Part shown: positions 49,810 through 64,000 of the stretch, in pieces | Layout: each line of letters begins with the position of its first letter | How positions within the stretch are numbered: the stretch's first letter is position 1 | Origin: Ziziphus jujuba | Taxonomy: Eukaryota > Streptophyta > Magnoliopsida > Rosales > Rhamnaceae | Direction: 5' to 3' | NCBI RefSeq assembly: GCF_031755915.1 | Contig: NC_083379.1 | Location: forward strand, 4,785,501 to 4,849,500 | DNA length: 64,000 nt | Program-made: the position numbers and the translations under genes | The notes under the pieces: model-generated | Database searches by the model: none | What the model was told of the DNA's origin: nothing | What the model saw: only the letters and a program-made list of their open reading frames with translations

Positions 49810-50800
49810 ATTGCAACAAGTGGTAAAAGTCACTAGGTTCAAAATACAATTTGATATGAAATAAAGTGGTAGACATAGGAATTATTTGTAAAATTCAGAC
49901 ATTTAAATCAATCATGCAGAAATCGAAACCAGCACATTAAACACTTATCTTCACTTATTGGCAGTCCAACCATAGAACAAAAGGGCAAATAAGCTCTAAT
50001 ACCATGATTGATTACTACCAATACCAAAATTTTTAGCTATAATAGCTTAAAGGATAACTAATTGTTGCTGATGTGGCAGTAAAACCTGATTTATGAGATG
50101 ACGAAACATCAGTTTTTTAGTTGACTGTTTTGCTGACCTGTACATGTCTCTAGTCACAATTAGAAACATGCGAGATAGAAAGAAGCATGTGAAAGAGATA
50201 TAAAATATCTTAAGCTCTAAGCTAGATGCGAGCTTTTGTTTTATGTTTCTTCTTTCTATAGGGCTAAATAGGGGAGGTTGTTGGGGTGGCAGAACCAGAT
50301 GTGTATGCTTGTATTCTTCTCTCATATTAATAAATTTGGCCTCTCGTTTTCTAGCATGTGGACGTAGATTATGCATCAGATAATCTAACCACGTTAAATC
50401 CTGGTATATTTCTAACTTATTCTTCTTTTCATCCATATTTTCCGGTGTATTCTTTTCATCCATGTTTATGCTGTTGGTTTGAGAGACAAGCAACAGCATG
50501 TACAGCTTAAATAAAGAATAAGCATGAACTACTTAAATCATAATGATTGGACATTTTATCAAAATATAAATGCATCTCACCAGAACAATGAAATTGCAAC
50601 CACTCAAAGTTGCTTCAAAAACCATAGTCCCACAGCACCAGTAGTGCTGTGTGACATGCAAAATCCTCCACCTTATTGCTGGTTGATCTATGAACCAGAA
50701 GCAGAGCAACTATGTAACTGATTTTTGTCACCAATAGGAGGAAAACAAACTGACCTCTTGAAACAAAAGTTGCATGTTGCTCCCACATGATCTTGGAGGA
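49810..50800 (-). mobile_element. LTR-retrotransposon fragment (LTR end plus primer-binding site)
   Basis: On the minus strand, TGGTATTAGAGC at 49993-50004 is one base off TGGTATCAGAGC, the site complementary to the 3' end of initiator tRNA-Met used to prime many plant LTR retrotransposons. It is immediately preceded (50005-50006) by CA, the expected LTR end. The LTR would extend to higher coordinates, probably including the 150-codon open frame at 50047-50499, which shows no recognisable domain. Only about 190 bases of internal sequence remain, so the element is truncated. The outer border is not determined. Confidence 0.5.
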
Positions 50801-51174
50801 AGGTGTGCTCCAAAATAATTCTACCCCGCTTTTTTATTTTAGAAGACAATTAGGATTTTGAGTGGAGCAAATCCTAATGCGAGCCGAATTAAGAAGGCCT
50901 GTTAAATCATATAACCCACAATACACAGTGAGCACAAATTCGTGAATGGGCCCATAGAAAATAAATTGTAATATGTAAAAGTCTGATTGAAATTTTACCA
51001 TGTCAGAATGACAAATTCTCTAATTGAAAAATAAATGAAAAGAAAACAAGCAAGCATATCTCAACTCAAAGGATTGGAGCAAATTAATGTATCTTGTAAA
51101 AGAGCATAATAAACTATCATTGTCTTTTTTTACCCCCAAGTTACCCCTTGTTTGGTCCAATGATAAAGTTTATG

Positions 51175-51205
51175 TCTCTTTTTTTTTTTTTTTTTTTTTT
51201 TTTTT
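51175..51205. repeat. Poly-T tract of about 27 bases
   Basis: This long T run lies in non-coding sequence present only in the right duplicate. Confidence 0.85.
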
Positions 51206-51514
51206 CATCTTCTCTACCTTATTATACCTTATTACGTGGAATTTGTTTACTTTAAATGCTTGTTGGTGTTAGTTTAATAGTTTGTCGTGTATCTAAGATA
51301 ATTCTAAATTTGTAGGAAATTATGTTTTAAAGTAAGCAACTATGACAGTTGCAATTGCTTATTTTAAAACATATTTCCCTATAAATTTATATATATTAAG
51401 ATGCTAATGAATTAAGTATATGTATAAGTAGCTTATTAACTGAGTCAACCTTATTTGACAATTCTAACTAATATTAACTGACTTTTGAAATAATCAAACT
51501 ATATACAAAAAAAA

Positions 51515-52325
51515 AATTGAAAACTGAAATGAGCATTGTTTTACAAACATCTTGAAATTGTTTTCAATTTGATGTTTATATATATTTTTTCCTCTTTAAT
51601 CTTGTAATTAGTTTCTTTAATCTTTTATTTTAGGTGAAGAGTTAACTAAGATTTAAAGCACATACTAATTATACATAACTAATGACAAAAAGAAAACCAT
51701 TTATCACAATGAGCATTATTTTATAAACATTAATTTTGAAATGGTTTTCAATTTGAAGTTTATGATTTTGTTTCCTTTTACCATTGTAATTAGTTTCTTT
51801 AAGCATTTTTTTTTTTTTTGGGTGAAAAGTCTAATTATCATTTATAGCACACATTAATCATACACAACTAAAGTTCAAACTTCTCTAAAAAATTGAAAAT
51901 AAAAAAACCAATAATATAAATATTACCAAGTGAGCACTACCATTCATAGACTTAACGCAGTTGTAAAAACCATTGAAAATACACTTAAAAGCCCCTACTC
52001 CCTACTTGTAATGAGTTATAATGTTGACCAAAAAACCGTGCCCACTTGTTTGGTAACCTTTATGTGTTTTTTTTTTTTTTTTTTCATTCATTTTTGTTTG
52101 AGAGACCAAGCATATATGAATTATAAATAACCATCTTTTGATAAAAAGAAAAACATTTATCAAACATCATTTTGTAGACAATTTGAAATGGTTTTTAATT
52201 CAGTCTTTCTAAGTTTTTTTGTTCCTTTAATCTTTCTAGCTAGTTTCTTTAAGTTTGTTTTTAGATATGAACAGCTTAACTATCATTTAAAGCATACATC
52301 AATTAGACACAACTAAAGTAAGACC
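51515..52325. repeat. Three diverged units of about 180 bp
   Basis: Units at about 51515-51690, 51690-51870 and 52145-52320 share the order ATGAGCATT(A/G)TTTTA, GAAATGGTTTTCAATT, AGTTTCTTTAA, TTTAAAGCA(C/T)A and ACACAACTAAAG. They are non-coding and lie in the part of the right copy without a left partner. Confidence 0.65.
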
Positions 52326-53229
52326 TCCAAAAAAACCAATAGAAAAGCAAATACAAAAACATTACCAAATGAGCAAAAAATGTATTTGATAACATAATTA
52401 ATACCAAAAGTGCCACAGATACCAAATGGTTTATCAAAATGTTTACTAAATGATATGATGTTGATGATGTGTTGTTATTTGACAAATAAACATAATCTAG
52501 AAATGAATAAGTGAGCCAAAATACCTCAAGACAAATCTCACATCATTTGGTAAACTATTTGATGACTTTAATACTGTTAAACTAATGTCTGAAATATAAG
52601 AAAACTGTCATTGTCTTATATGCAATTTCAAAAATGCCGCAGCAGAGATCAAATGTTAAGATTTGACTCACAACATGGAGCATATAAGTACGGACAAATA
52701 AAATATAATTTAAATAAAGATGATTGAATTGAAATTCAAAACAAACTAATAAAATAATATTATATCATTTGATATATTATTTGTTAAACTATTCATAACT
52801 CTTGCATTATCAAATTAATAATTGAAATGTAAGAATACCATCATTGTCTTATACGTAATTTCATAAATGCCATAGGAGTCAAATTTAAGATTTGATTCGC
52901 AACATAGAGCATAGAGGTGAGGGCAAATAAGGCACTCAATTAAAATTTGGAAATAAACAACAGAAGAAGAAACATCCTCTATTTGAAAATCTTTGATTTA
53001 TTATTCAAGCCAATTATTAATTATAGAATAAAAGAAACCAAGGAGTACTTTGTCTTATATCAAACATTTGAAAGAGTTAAGATTATATATTAGTACTTAA
53101 TAAAATAAAATAAACAGATCAAATCAAAAACAGTATAATTACTCAAAACGGTATGACTATTCATAGACCAAACACACATATATTGACTGTACTAAAATCA
53201 CTAATTTTCAAAAGCAGAATTGTGATCTT

Positions 53230-53560
53230 GTTCGAAATGTTTAAGAGAATAAACAAAACAATAGAGTAACGTGACAGTGGCCAAAAACTAGTAGCAAAAC
53301 AAAAAAACTATAAAAAGGGGAACATTTTGTTTAGACGTGAAAGAAAAAAGGGGAAGGGAAAGCACCGAGCCAATGGAAAAATGCCATGTTCAATGACCAA
53401 AACGAAACAGCGTAAAAGACTAGTTTAGAAGTGGAAAGCCAACATTGAGAAGCAGAGGAAGCATACGAAACCAGCGGCTGAGAGAGAGAGAGGGAGACGA
53501 GCGCCGGCCAAACCAACGACAACGGGTACAAATCCCATATTTTAGCTTCAACTTGTACAA
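53230..53560 (-). other. Conserved leader-like block, right copy
   Basis: This is the partner of 35570-35900. On the minus strand it has a CT-rich tract (CTCCCTCTCTCTCTCTCAG) and then a small frame, MAFFHWLGAFPSPFFFHV then stop, at about 53387-53331. That frame lies within a longer 93-codon open frame not shared by the other copy. It could be a promoter or first-exon remnant. No product is recognised. Confidence 0.35.
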
Positions 53561-53599
53561 ATCGATTTGAAGTGGAACTTTTAAAGTACACCCCCACTT

Positions 53600-56200
53600 G
53601 AGAAACCATCAAATCTTTTACCCTTTTTTCTTAATTTCTTCTCTTTGCACCCTCCGTTTGCCTTTGCACCCCCCTTCCTTTGCCCTTAGCTTTCGCTTTC
53701 CCATTATCCTTTCGTAGTCGGTGGTCGGTACTCCCCACCCTACTAGGAAAAGTAAAACAGGATCTGTTTTTTATTTTTATTTTATTTTTTAAAAAAAATT
53801 TTATTATTACTGTTCAATAATCATCAATTAAATCATAATTTAAATAACTAATATTAAAACGTTTATTTTTAAAATTTTAAAATAAAAAATATTTCAATTA
53901 AATTTATTATATAATAATTATCATTAATGATCACAAATATCAAAATTAAAAAAAAAAATTGGGAGTTAGCTTTTATTTTATTTTTATTTTTATTTTTGGG
54001 GTGCTATTCCAGAGTAATAGTGCAATCATTCCCTTGGTATAGCTTGTTCTATACGGAATTAGATCTCTATACGTATACTTTTTGGTGATACCCTCTATAC
54101 ATGTACTATTTTTATAGGTTAATGGTCATCCAAATCTTTTATTAAATTTTTTTATCCCAAATGATGTTGGCAGTTTGATTGATATTGATTGAGAAATTAC
54201 TAATAATGTATCCAAGATTTGACAAACAATTCTCATACCCCTTAGTTTATAATATATTTTAATGCTTAATTGAATGAAAAATTGATAAATAAATTTGTTA
54301 ATTTTAACGTTATTGATTCTTATTAAGATAAAAAACCATTATTGATATTTATAATTTGAAACCATTTTTAATTTTTAAAAAAAAAACATTATTTTTCCAC
54401 ATCATTTCAATTATAATCTATTATCATATTTTAAAAAATAAATTTCATTTTTATTATTTTCGATAAGTAAAAAAAAAAAAAAGAATAGAAAAAGGGAAAA
54501 AATAGTATAATACGTATTTGAAGAATAAAAGTAGAATATATCTATATTTATTTCACGAATACAAATTTTAATTTTTTTTTCCTTTTTATTTTTATTATTA
54601 TTATTATTATTATTTTGTGGCAGGAAGTATAACATTCCAAAAGGACAAAGAAAAAGTACAAAAATCAAAATTTTGAGTGAAAACTTAAAATTCCAGTTTT
54701 TACGTACGGTACGGGTAAAAATGGTCCCTTAGGAAGCGTCTCCCTTTTAGCGAAAGTAGATACATCATCCCCACTAAATTAAAGAAAAGAATTTGATGAG
54801 TTACACGGCATCATCTAAATAGGGTAGGCGACTAGAGGATCCAGATGTCATTTCTTTGCCACCTACACGCTGTGTGTGGGTTGTGGCATGCCCAGCCACT
54901 TGAGCTGCCACAGGGTGGGTTGTTTGCCACCTACACTTATGCTGTCATTCTTGGCGTGGAAAAAACTGGGAGCCTAACATCATATACAAACAATCATACC
55001 ACACCACCCCCACTACCACCACGGCACCAACAAGCTTTTCTTTTCAGACCAGCTTTGCATTGTAGCATGGCAAATGCAACCTCACAGGAAGAAAAAATAA
55101 ATAAATAAATAAAAAGGATTTTTTCATAAATTTTTAATATGTAATGAAAAAATGATTGATATAATTTTAGGCTAATTGATATAATTTAATATTTAATATT
55201 TTTAATATGAATTTTTTATTTTTAAAATTCTATTTCTAATCATGTTCTATGATAAAAAAATTAAATATTTTATTTAAAATCTCAACTAATATATTTTCAC
55301 ACCCTTTTTCTGTCTCTTTCATGCTTTACATTGGTAATTTTTTAAACGAAGATTCTCATTTTTATTGATGAGATAAAATTTTGAGAATACAAGATCCATA
55401 TCCATTTGTTGGAGTTTGTGATCAAGGTATGTTAGCTTTGTTTTTATAGGAAACTCTTAGCTAACTACACTCGGTATTTATATTTTTGTTTTATTTTAAA
55501 GAGCTTTGGGATGTCCTATTATGTAAAAAGTTAATTAAACCATATATAATTCACGTAAAGAGTAACTTCATAAATTGGACTTTGACTGTCGTAAAAAATT
55601 CTTACCGATTTCCAAGTAGTTTACAATTTCATAAAAAAATAATATTAATATTAATAATAATAAACAAATAAAGCAAACAAACACGTGTACTATGGAAGTT
55701 GAATTACCATTTATTTTATGGAAGTTGAATTATCATTTATTTTAAAAACTAATGAAAAACAAATTTTCATTTTGATTAGGACAGCTCCACCGTTGAAAAG
55801 ATATGTAAGAATTTTTGAGAGAGAGAGAGAGGGAGGGAAAACATATATATATATATATATATTAATAATACATTTTTTAATAGAATATCAAATAATATGA
55901 ACAAACAAGAAAATGTTTAAAATGAAAAATATTAATGCAATACAATTTCAAGTTCCAACAATCCCAGCAAATCTATATATATATATATATATATAAAGAA
56001 TTCAGGGAAGAAAAAGTCGCCAACTTTAGGAAAATGTCGGCGAAAATATCGAATGTCGACGAGCTTCGACACCAATAGTAGGGGAAAAAATGTCGCCGAT
56101 ATCAGAGCCTCTCTCTTTTGTTTTTTTGGGTTTTTTATTATGATTTTGTGGCCTTTAAATGGGTTTTGGAAGAAGAGGCTTCTAAAACTTACGGGTTTAG
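53600..56200. other. AT-rich non-coding sequence at the end of the right duplicate
   Basis: The last clear duplicated block is about 54410-55070. Beyond it the sequence is unique to this end. A (TTA)n tract lies at about 54593-54615, and TA runs lie at 55843-55862 and 55976-55995. A short stretch rich in GTCG (55997-56100) resembles transposon sub-terminal sequence but is not classifiable. No gene is supported. Confidence 0.5.
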
Positions 56201-56212
56201 AAAATGCCTGTA

Positions 56213-56226
56213 AAAAACAAAGGAAC

Positions 56227-56308
<82 letters not shown>

Positions 56309-56445
56309 AAAAAAAAAGAGGATGAATGGGTGACCGGCGGTGACAAGCTGAAGAAATGCCGCTGGTGTGACTCACAAACAGAAAACAAAGGAACCATAGA
56401 GAGAGAGAGAGAGAGAGAGGATGGATGAGTGGGTGACAGACGGTG
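56213..56445. repeat. (GA)n microsatellite in a duplicated 168-bp unit
   Basis: A (GA) run of about 37 units lies at 56230-56304, followed by an A run. The flanking phrase AAAACAAAGGAACCAT occurs at 56214 and again near 56382, each time followed by a GA run and then GGATGAATGGGTGAC or a close variant. The unit is therefore tandemly duplicated with very different GA lengths. Open frames here are low-complexity artefacts. Confidence 0.9.
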
Positions 56446-56449
56446 CAAC

Positions 56450-58185
56450 GTGAAGAAATGCTAAAATGGTTTGCTTTGCATATTTTAATATTAAAATGTT
56501 ATTATTTAAATTTTCAATTTTAAAATACATTATAATGAATATTTTATATTTTTAATTTAGTGCAGATTATTAATTTAATACATATTAATTTAGTTATTAT
56601 CATAAAATTTTTCAATATTAATAAAAAAATTATGATCAAGATGATTCCTATAATTTAATAAAATATAGAACATTTAATTAAGTTTGATGGTAACTCATAC
56701 TTCATTATTATATTAGAAATTAAAAATTATAACTATTACAATTATAAAAGATTCAATTAATACCAAAATTAAAATTATAAAACTTAATATGATGTAATTA
56801 TAAATTGAATATCTAAATTACACCAACTAAAAAATATCAAAATATAATTAGCATTATCATTTAGTAGGACATAAATAAAATTTTCAATTATGTAAATTAT
56901 CGTAATAATATAACTAATAATTTATAATTACATATGTATATAATACGTTTTAAAATATTTATTAGATGTCTAATAAATATTATATTTTTTTATTTATAAT
57001 AATTTATAATATTTATAAATTATTTTATTTTAATTAATATATTTTTCTATTATTTTATTATATTAATTATCATATATATATATATATATATTACAAATTA
57101 AATATTTATAATTTTTTTAATTTTATCGATATAGATAAAGAATTATCCTATATGGTTGCCGAGAAAATATCGGCAAACAATTGTGATATACCAAAAACAA
57201 TAGAACTGTTAACTCAAATTTAATCAACCTAAAATCAAGAGAACAGATGAAAGATAAAAACAACAGGTCCAACTCATATCCCAAATAAAATGCAATCTTC
57301 TAAGCAAAGCACACACTATCAAGTGGCTGGCAAGCAGATCTGGCGAAAGTGACAGTTCCGACGGTGATCTGCAACGACGATAAATAAACAACGTTATGAA
57401 GGGGAAAGTAAAGTAAAAAGGAAGAACAACAAGTGGGTGTTTTAAATTCCAATGAGGGAAGGAAAAACCAAAAAAAAAAAAAAAAAAAGGAGAGAGAGAG
57501 TTGTACGGATTTTACGGGGAAAGTAATGCGATCTGGACGTAGGAGAGAGAGAAAGGGAGAAAGAGCCGGAGAGCTTTTTCCTTTTATTAGTTTGTTTATT
57601 TTCTTTTGTTTATTTATTTATTTATTTTATTTTTAAGGGTAGATTTTATTTATTATTTTTGTAAGCACATCAATTAAGGATTGATGAATGTAGCATAGCT
57701 CTCCATAAAGCTGGGCCGAAGTGCACTTTGTTTTGGAATGTCAAATTGTCAATGAACTAGGTGATCCATTTTCTAGGCCCAACATGCTTGCCTTCGCTGT
57801 CTTCGTATTCCTTTCAAGAATACATTTGACATGAATGGTTTGACTGGTAGGCCTTTACGGCTCCCTCCTACCTGCTCTTCTTCAACTCTCAAGTCAAAGG
57901 GTCTGAAACAGCTGACGGGTAGCTACCACCAACGAACTTTGGTAATACAAGATTTGAACGAATCCAAGTACCCACCGCAGTACGCTTTTCTAGTTATTAT
58001 TAGGCTAATTTCTAACTACCAAGAAAGCCCTCTGTTCTAGTTTTCAATAACGATCATTTTCCATGTTGTTTTCGTCCATTTCGTGCCCAATCTTTCTCAA
58101 AGTTTAAAATTATAGAGAGCGGAAATAGTTAGATAAAAGGTTTTTGAGCTGACTGGTAGGCTTGGTCATTTGGTTAGTTCTTGTG
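56450..58185. other. AT-rich intergenic sequence upstream of the protease gene
   Basis: The part 56460-57170 is extremely AT-rich. GA-rich patches lie at 57488-57560 and a TTTA/TTTG repeat at about 57600-57635. The open frames at 57433-57636 and 57831-58040 show no motif. No gene is supported. Confidence 0.5.
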
Positions 58186-58190
58186 TTCCA

Positions 58191-58252
58191 GCTTATATAC
58201 ATTAGGATGAAGGTAGACCAAACATCAAATCTTGGCCACCTGGTTGTAGAAA
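58191..58252 (+). promoter_or_regulatory. Probable TATA box and short leader of the cysteine protease gene
   Basis: TTATATA at 58193-58199 lies 53 bases before the start codon. If used, it would give a leader of roughly 25-30 bases. This is inferred from sequence pattern and distance only. Confidence 0.4.
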
Positions 58253-60701
<2,449 letters not shown>

Positions 60702-61300
60702 GAAAGAAATTGTGTTTCTGCTCTTTTTTTCTGAAGTTTGTATTTCTCTTGATATTTCTTTGAAGTAGGCACTATGTCATCATGCTTTGGACATATGTTA
60801 TTATGGACATTGAACATGTCTTTTAAACAAAACCAGCAACTAAGATAAAGGAGAAGATGTGATTTTTCTCTACATGATTTCTCGTTGATCAGAGCTATAT
60901 ATGTTTGATTGGTTTTTATAAGCTTGTGAAAGAAAGTTAGTGTCCAGAGTTTGTCCAAGCACATTTGTAATACACCAGACACATATTAGTATTTTAAATA
61001 AATAACCTGCTCTAAAGTATACTTTTTCCCAACTTAAAAATAACATCTCTAAATCACCGGACAAGTACCTAAAACATAATTGTTTTTGGTATCCCAACAT
61101 CACAATCCTTTAAATTGTGTTTGGTATATGAGAAAAGATAAGGAAAACGAGATATAAACAATGAATGCTAGTTTGATAAGCAAATCAATAAATATGCACT
61201 AGTTAGATATATATATATATATATATTAAATGCACTTCCTAATAGCATTTTCTGCTTATATATCATATACCACCATCCCATTGTCATGCTTTCAGATAAC
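60702..61300. other. Downstream region of the protease gene, including probable 3' UTR
   Basis: T-rich sequence follows the stop, as expected for a plant 3' untranslated region. AAATAAATAA at about 60996-61005 could serve as a polyadenylation signal, though it is distant. A (TA)n tract lies at 61206-61227. No gene is supported. Confidence 0.4.
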
Positions 61301-64000
61301 TAGAGAAAATCCATTTACACCCACAACCATAACTGTAAGCTCACCGTGATAAGATATATTTTTTCTGGTTTGGTAATTCTTATTTCAATTAGCTTTATCT
61401 TTAACTTGCCACAAAACAAAAACAAAAACAAACAAACAAACAAAAACAGAAATGGCCAGAACCAGAGATTCAGATAGGCCGAGGACATATTGGCCCATAA
61501 CTTGCATGAAAGGGCCAAGGCATGGGCCATGAGGATATGGGAGTGGGAATGTTTTATGTGAGCCACCATAGCAAGAAAGAGAGGTTCAAATTTCTCGATA
61601 GGCTGGGCTGGCAGTAAATAGCGATTTTCTTTTTTGGGTAATTCTTTCTAGACGACCCAATTTTCTACGTCGTGTACAAAATTACTTAAAAAGCCCTTTT
61701 ATTTTTATATTTTTTCTTTTTAAAAATTTTAATTTGCAATTTGGCTTTACAATATTCTATCATCTCTTTCTCATTGGGTCGTCCCAGAGGAGTCTTATAT
61801 AACCAATTTTTTTTAATTATTTTTACAAATTTGGAAAATGGAATTTAAAATTTGGAAAGGAATGAATTATACAGTTATCAAATTTAAAAGAAAATTAGGA
61901 ACAATTAATTTCCTTCCCAAATTTGATAACCAAAACTTTAGTAGAAGGATGCATTAAATTCAAAAAGAGGGAAAAGAAAATGGTCAAGAGGAGTTTTTGG
62001 TAGTTGTACATCAAATTGCAGTGTGGAAAGAAAACTTTGTCGTGTTAAAAGAAACACTTCCATTTTTTTTATTTTTTTTTTCTAGAACTAAAATTTTTCA
62101 GTATTATTGTTAAGCAAAGTCAAAGCAATCAATTGCAGTGTCATGAAAAATCCGTGAAACGGTTGGGCGTATGAATGTCATTTTAGTTTTATGAACGTAT
62201 CTTCTCCATCTTCTCGTGTACCTCTTAATGCTAGCAGCAGCAGCGTTATCTATTACTTTTGTTGAGTGGGGAGAGAGAGAGACGCACTGTCAAAGGCCCA
62301 CTCAACTAATCTTTGCAGAGCCTCTTCTCTCTCTCTTTCTCTCTCTCTCTCTGTCTGATCCTTTTTATTAGTTAAGACTAATTGTAAGAGGTACATTCAA
62401 CCTAAGCACAGAGACATGTTTGTGCTAGAAAAAAGTTACTTCTCTATTAAGCTTTCATTTAATTAAAGAATTAATCTGTCTAGACTTTCTTCATTTCAGA
62501 TAATTGAAAAGGAAATATTGCTAACTTAATTTGTTCAAATATGTAGTGCCAGTGTTATAATAATTATATAATCGGTGAAAATTATTTGGAATCTCGATAT
62601 GAAGAGTTTCATTATTAATCGTTTAATTATGTGACACAGAAATGAGATGTGGTTGTAGATAGGAAATTTCCATGATGGATAAGGTAGGGTACATGGTCCG
62701 TTACTAGGTCCAAAATGTCCGGCAAGGTGGGCTCTGGCTTTTGCAGACCATTGGCTTTTCTTCCCCACTCAAGACAAGTGGTCCTTGGAACAAAGAAAGA
62801 AAGAAAGGAATATCTAAACCACAACCCACAAGCCACTTTTGATTGTATTTGTATAGAAAGTGTGTAGTACATATTTCATACATGAATACAAACTCATATG
62901 AATGCATAAATGTTCATGAAACAGACACGTATCCACCTTCTAATTAGTCTTTCTACTTGCCCATATTACCCAAACTAATTTCCTTGAATTCCCTCAACCT
63001 CAAGTCTTTTGTTTCTATCTTGCATTGTTCACTTTGCTATCTATCTACATCACCTTTATAAGATGCATTAAATGAATGGTTGCTTGGATACTATGACTGT
63101 TGCTATCTAACCCTGTTTCGTAAAATTCACGGTTGAATTGGACAGTTCTAATAACTTTTATTGCTACAGACACAATGAGTTTAATTATACTATCATATGT
63201 GTGTTTCCTTTCAACTACTATCCTAATTTGTTACCATAAAAAATTGCAAATTTTAGTGTCAAAAGTATTGAAAACTGGGGAATTGGGAATTGGCCAAGAT
63301 CTAAGGAGGGAAGACACGCGAAAACAAATATATACAAAGGAGAGTGAGAGATTATTTGTTGGTTTTAAGTTTGAAGAGTGGGATAGCTGATGGTCCACTC
63401 AGAAATCAGGAAAGATTGGCTTTTAAAGAATTGTAGGGCAATTTGGTTTGGTCCTCTCTCCGCGATTGAAGGGTGATTGAGAAAAAAGTAGTCACCCTTC
63501 TCTCTTACTTTATTATTATTATTATTTTGGCAACGACTTTTCCATCTTACTTTAATGCGTTTGAGTTTGACAATAACTTCAGCAGGTTATGCTTATAATA
63601 TCATATTTATCATGTTCATAGACAAACTGGTCGGATCTAGGGATCCATGTCCTTTTTTTATTACCCCCCAAAAAAAAAAGGATCTGTGTCCTTTAACTAT
63701 GTCCATGCTGCAAAACATGTTAGATCGATCACAATCACATAGAGAATTATTCACCAAAAAAAAGAAAAAAAAAAAAAAAACAATCACATAGTGAATTGGA
63801 TGCAAATAAATTATTGTCTTTTTAACGGCATATAAAATGATTCAAATAACACCCAAAAAAATAAAGATTAAAGATTAGTCCTAACCATTCAAATTAACAT
63901 CCCTCCCATTTTACACAACTAACAAGAATATAAGTAAGCTATAACCAACCACCACCAATTATTACACGGTTCTGTTAATTAGTAAATTGTAGCTGATTTA
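61300..64000. other. Intergenic sequence, no gene recognised
   Basis: CT-rich low-complexity sequence lies at about 62325-62353 and GA-rich sequence at 62270-62282. A T/A-rich stretch lies at 63755-63780. The open frames here have no recognisable domains and no sign of splicing into a known product. The CT-rich patch could belong to a promoter of a gene beyond the window, but this cannot be shown. Confidence 0.45.

Larger units (their letters stand above)
38085..55070 (+). repeat. Right copy of the tandem segmental duplication (contains MAX2 pseudogene)
   Basis: It is collinear with 1530-37330 in direct orientation (block pairs are listed under the left copy). Extra material here is a 1.46-kb solo-LTR-like insertion (39082-40540) and about 2.7 kb at 49810-52500 that includes a retrotransposon fragment and short repeats. 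Without insertions the two copies are similar in length, about 15 kb. Confidence 0.85.

Noticed and set aside
50047..50499. A 150-codon minus-strand open frame as a protein-coding gene
   Set aside because: No recognisable domain, absent from the left duplicate, and positioned within a probable retrotransposon LTR next to a primer-binding site.
55932..56448. Long serine/leucine- or arginine/glutamate-repeat open frames
   Set aside because: They are translations of the (GA)n microsatellite and have no complex sequence.

Overview
This window is nuclear DNA of a flowering plant, most likely a eudicot; the species is not recognisable from sequence alone. It is AT-rich, full of poly-A/T and (TA)n tracts and transposon debris, and carries spliced genes with GT-AG introns. 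Only two genes look intact. One is a single-exon MAX2/ORE9/D3-type F-box leucine-rich-repeat gene (about 29298-31418, +). The other is a five-exon RD21-type papain-like cysteine protease gene with a C-terminal granulin domain (58253-60701, +).

The main architecture is an old direct tandem segmental duplication. A left copy (about 1530-37330) and a right copy (about 38085-55070) share collinear blocks from end to end. These include the MAX2 upstream region, the MAX2 coding sequence, its downstream region and a CT-rich leader-like block further on. The left MAX2 is open throughout. The right one (45246-47411) is a pseudogene with several nonsense and frameshift lesions. After removing insertions each copy is about 15 kb. 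The left copy gained a 17.4-kb CACTA transposon, an approximately 3.7-kb block of unclassified repeat sequence and a probable MITE. The right copy gained a 1.46-kb probable solo LTR and an LTR-retrotransposon fragment.

The CACTA element (4942-22308) has degenerate terminal inverted repeats and a 3-bp ATT target duplication. Its two genes diverge. A TNPA-like/DUF8039/Ulp1-protease gene reads leftwards (12225-8671) and a TNPD/TNP2 transposase gene reads rightwards (17444-20911). Both are broken by stops and frameshifts. Three separate arrays of GCGACG hairpins are present: at the two ends (with a 215-bp-unit array at the left) and, unusually, a roughly 3.9-kb array of about 590-bp units between the two divergent genes. 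A small TRIM-like solo LTR with a perfect TATCA target duplication sits inside the Ulp1 coding region, and a tRNA-derived SINE-like piece lies in an intron.

The most interesting points are the dead second copy of a single-component strigolactone/karrikin signalling gene next to the intact one, and the central hairpin array that may couple expression of the two transposon genes.
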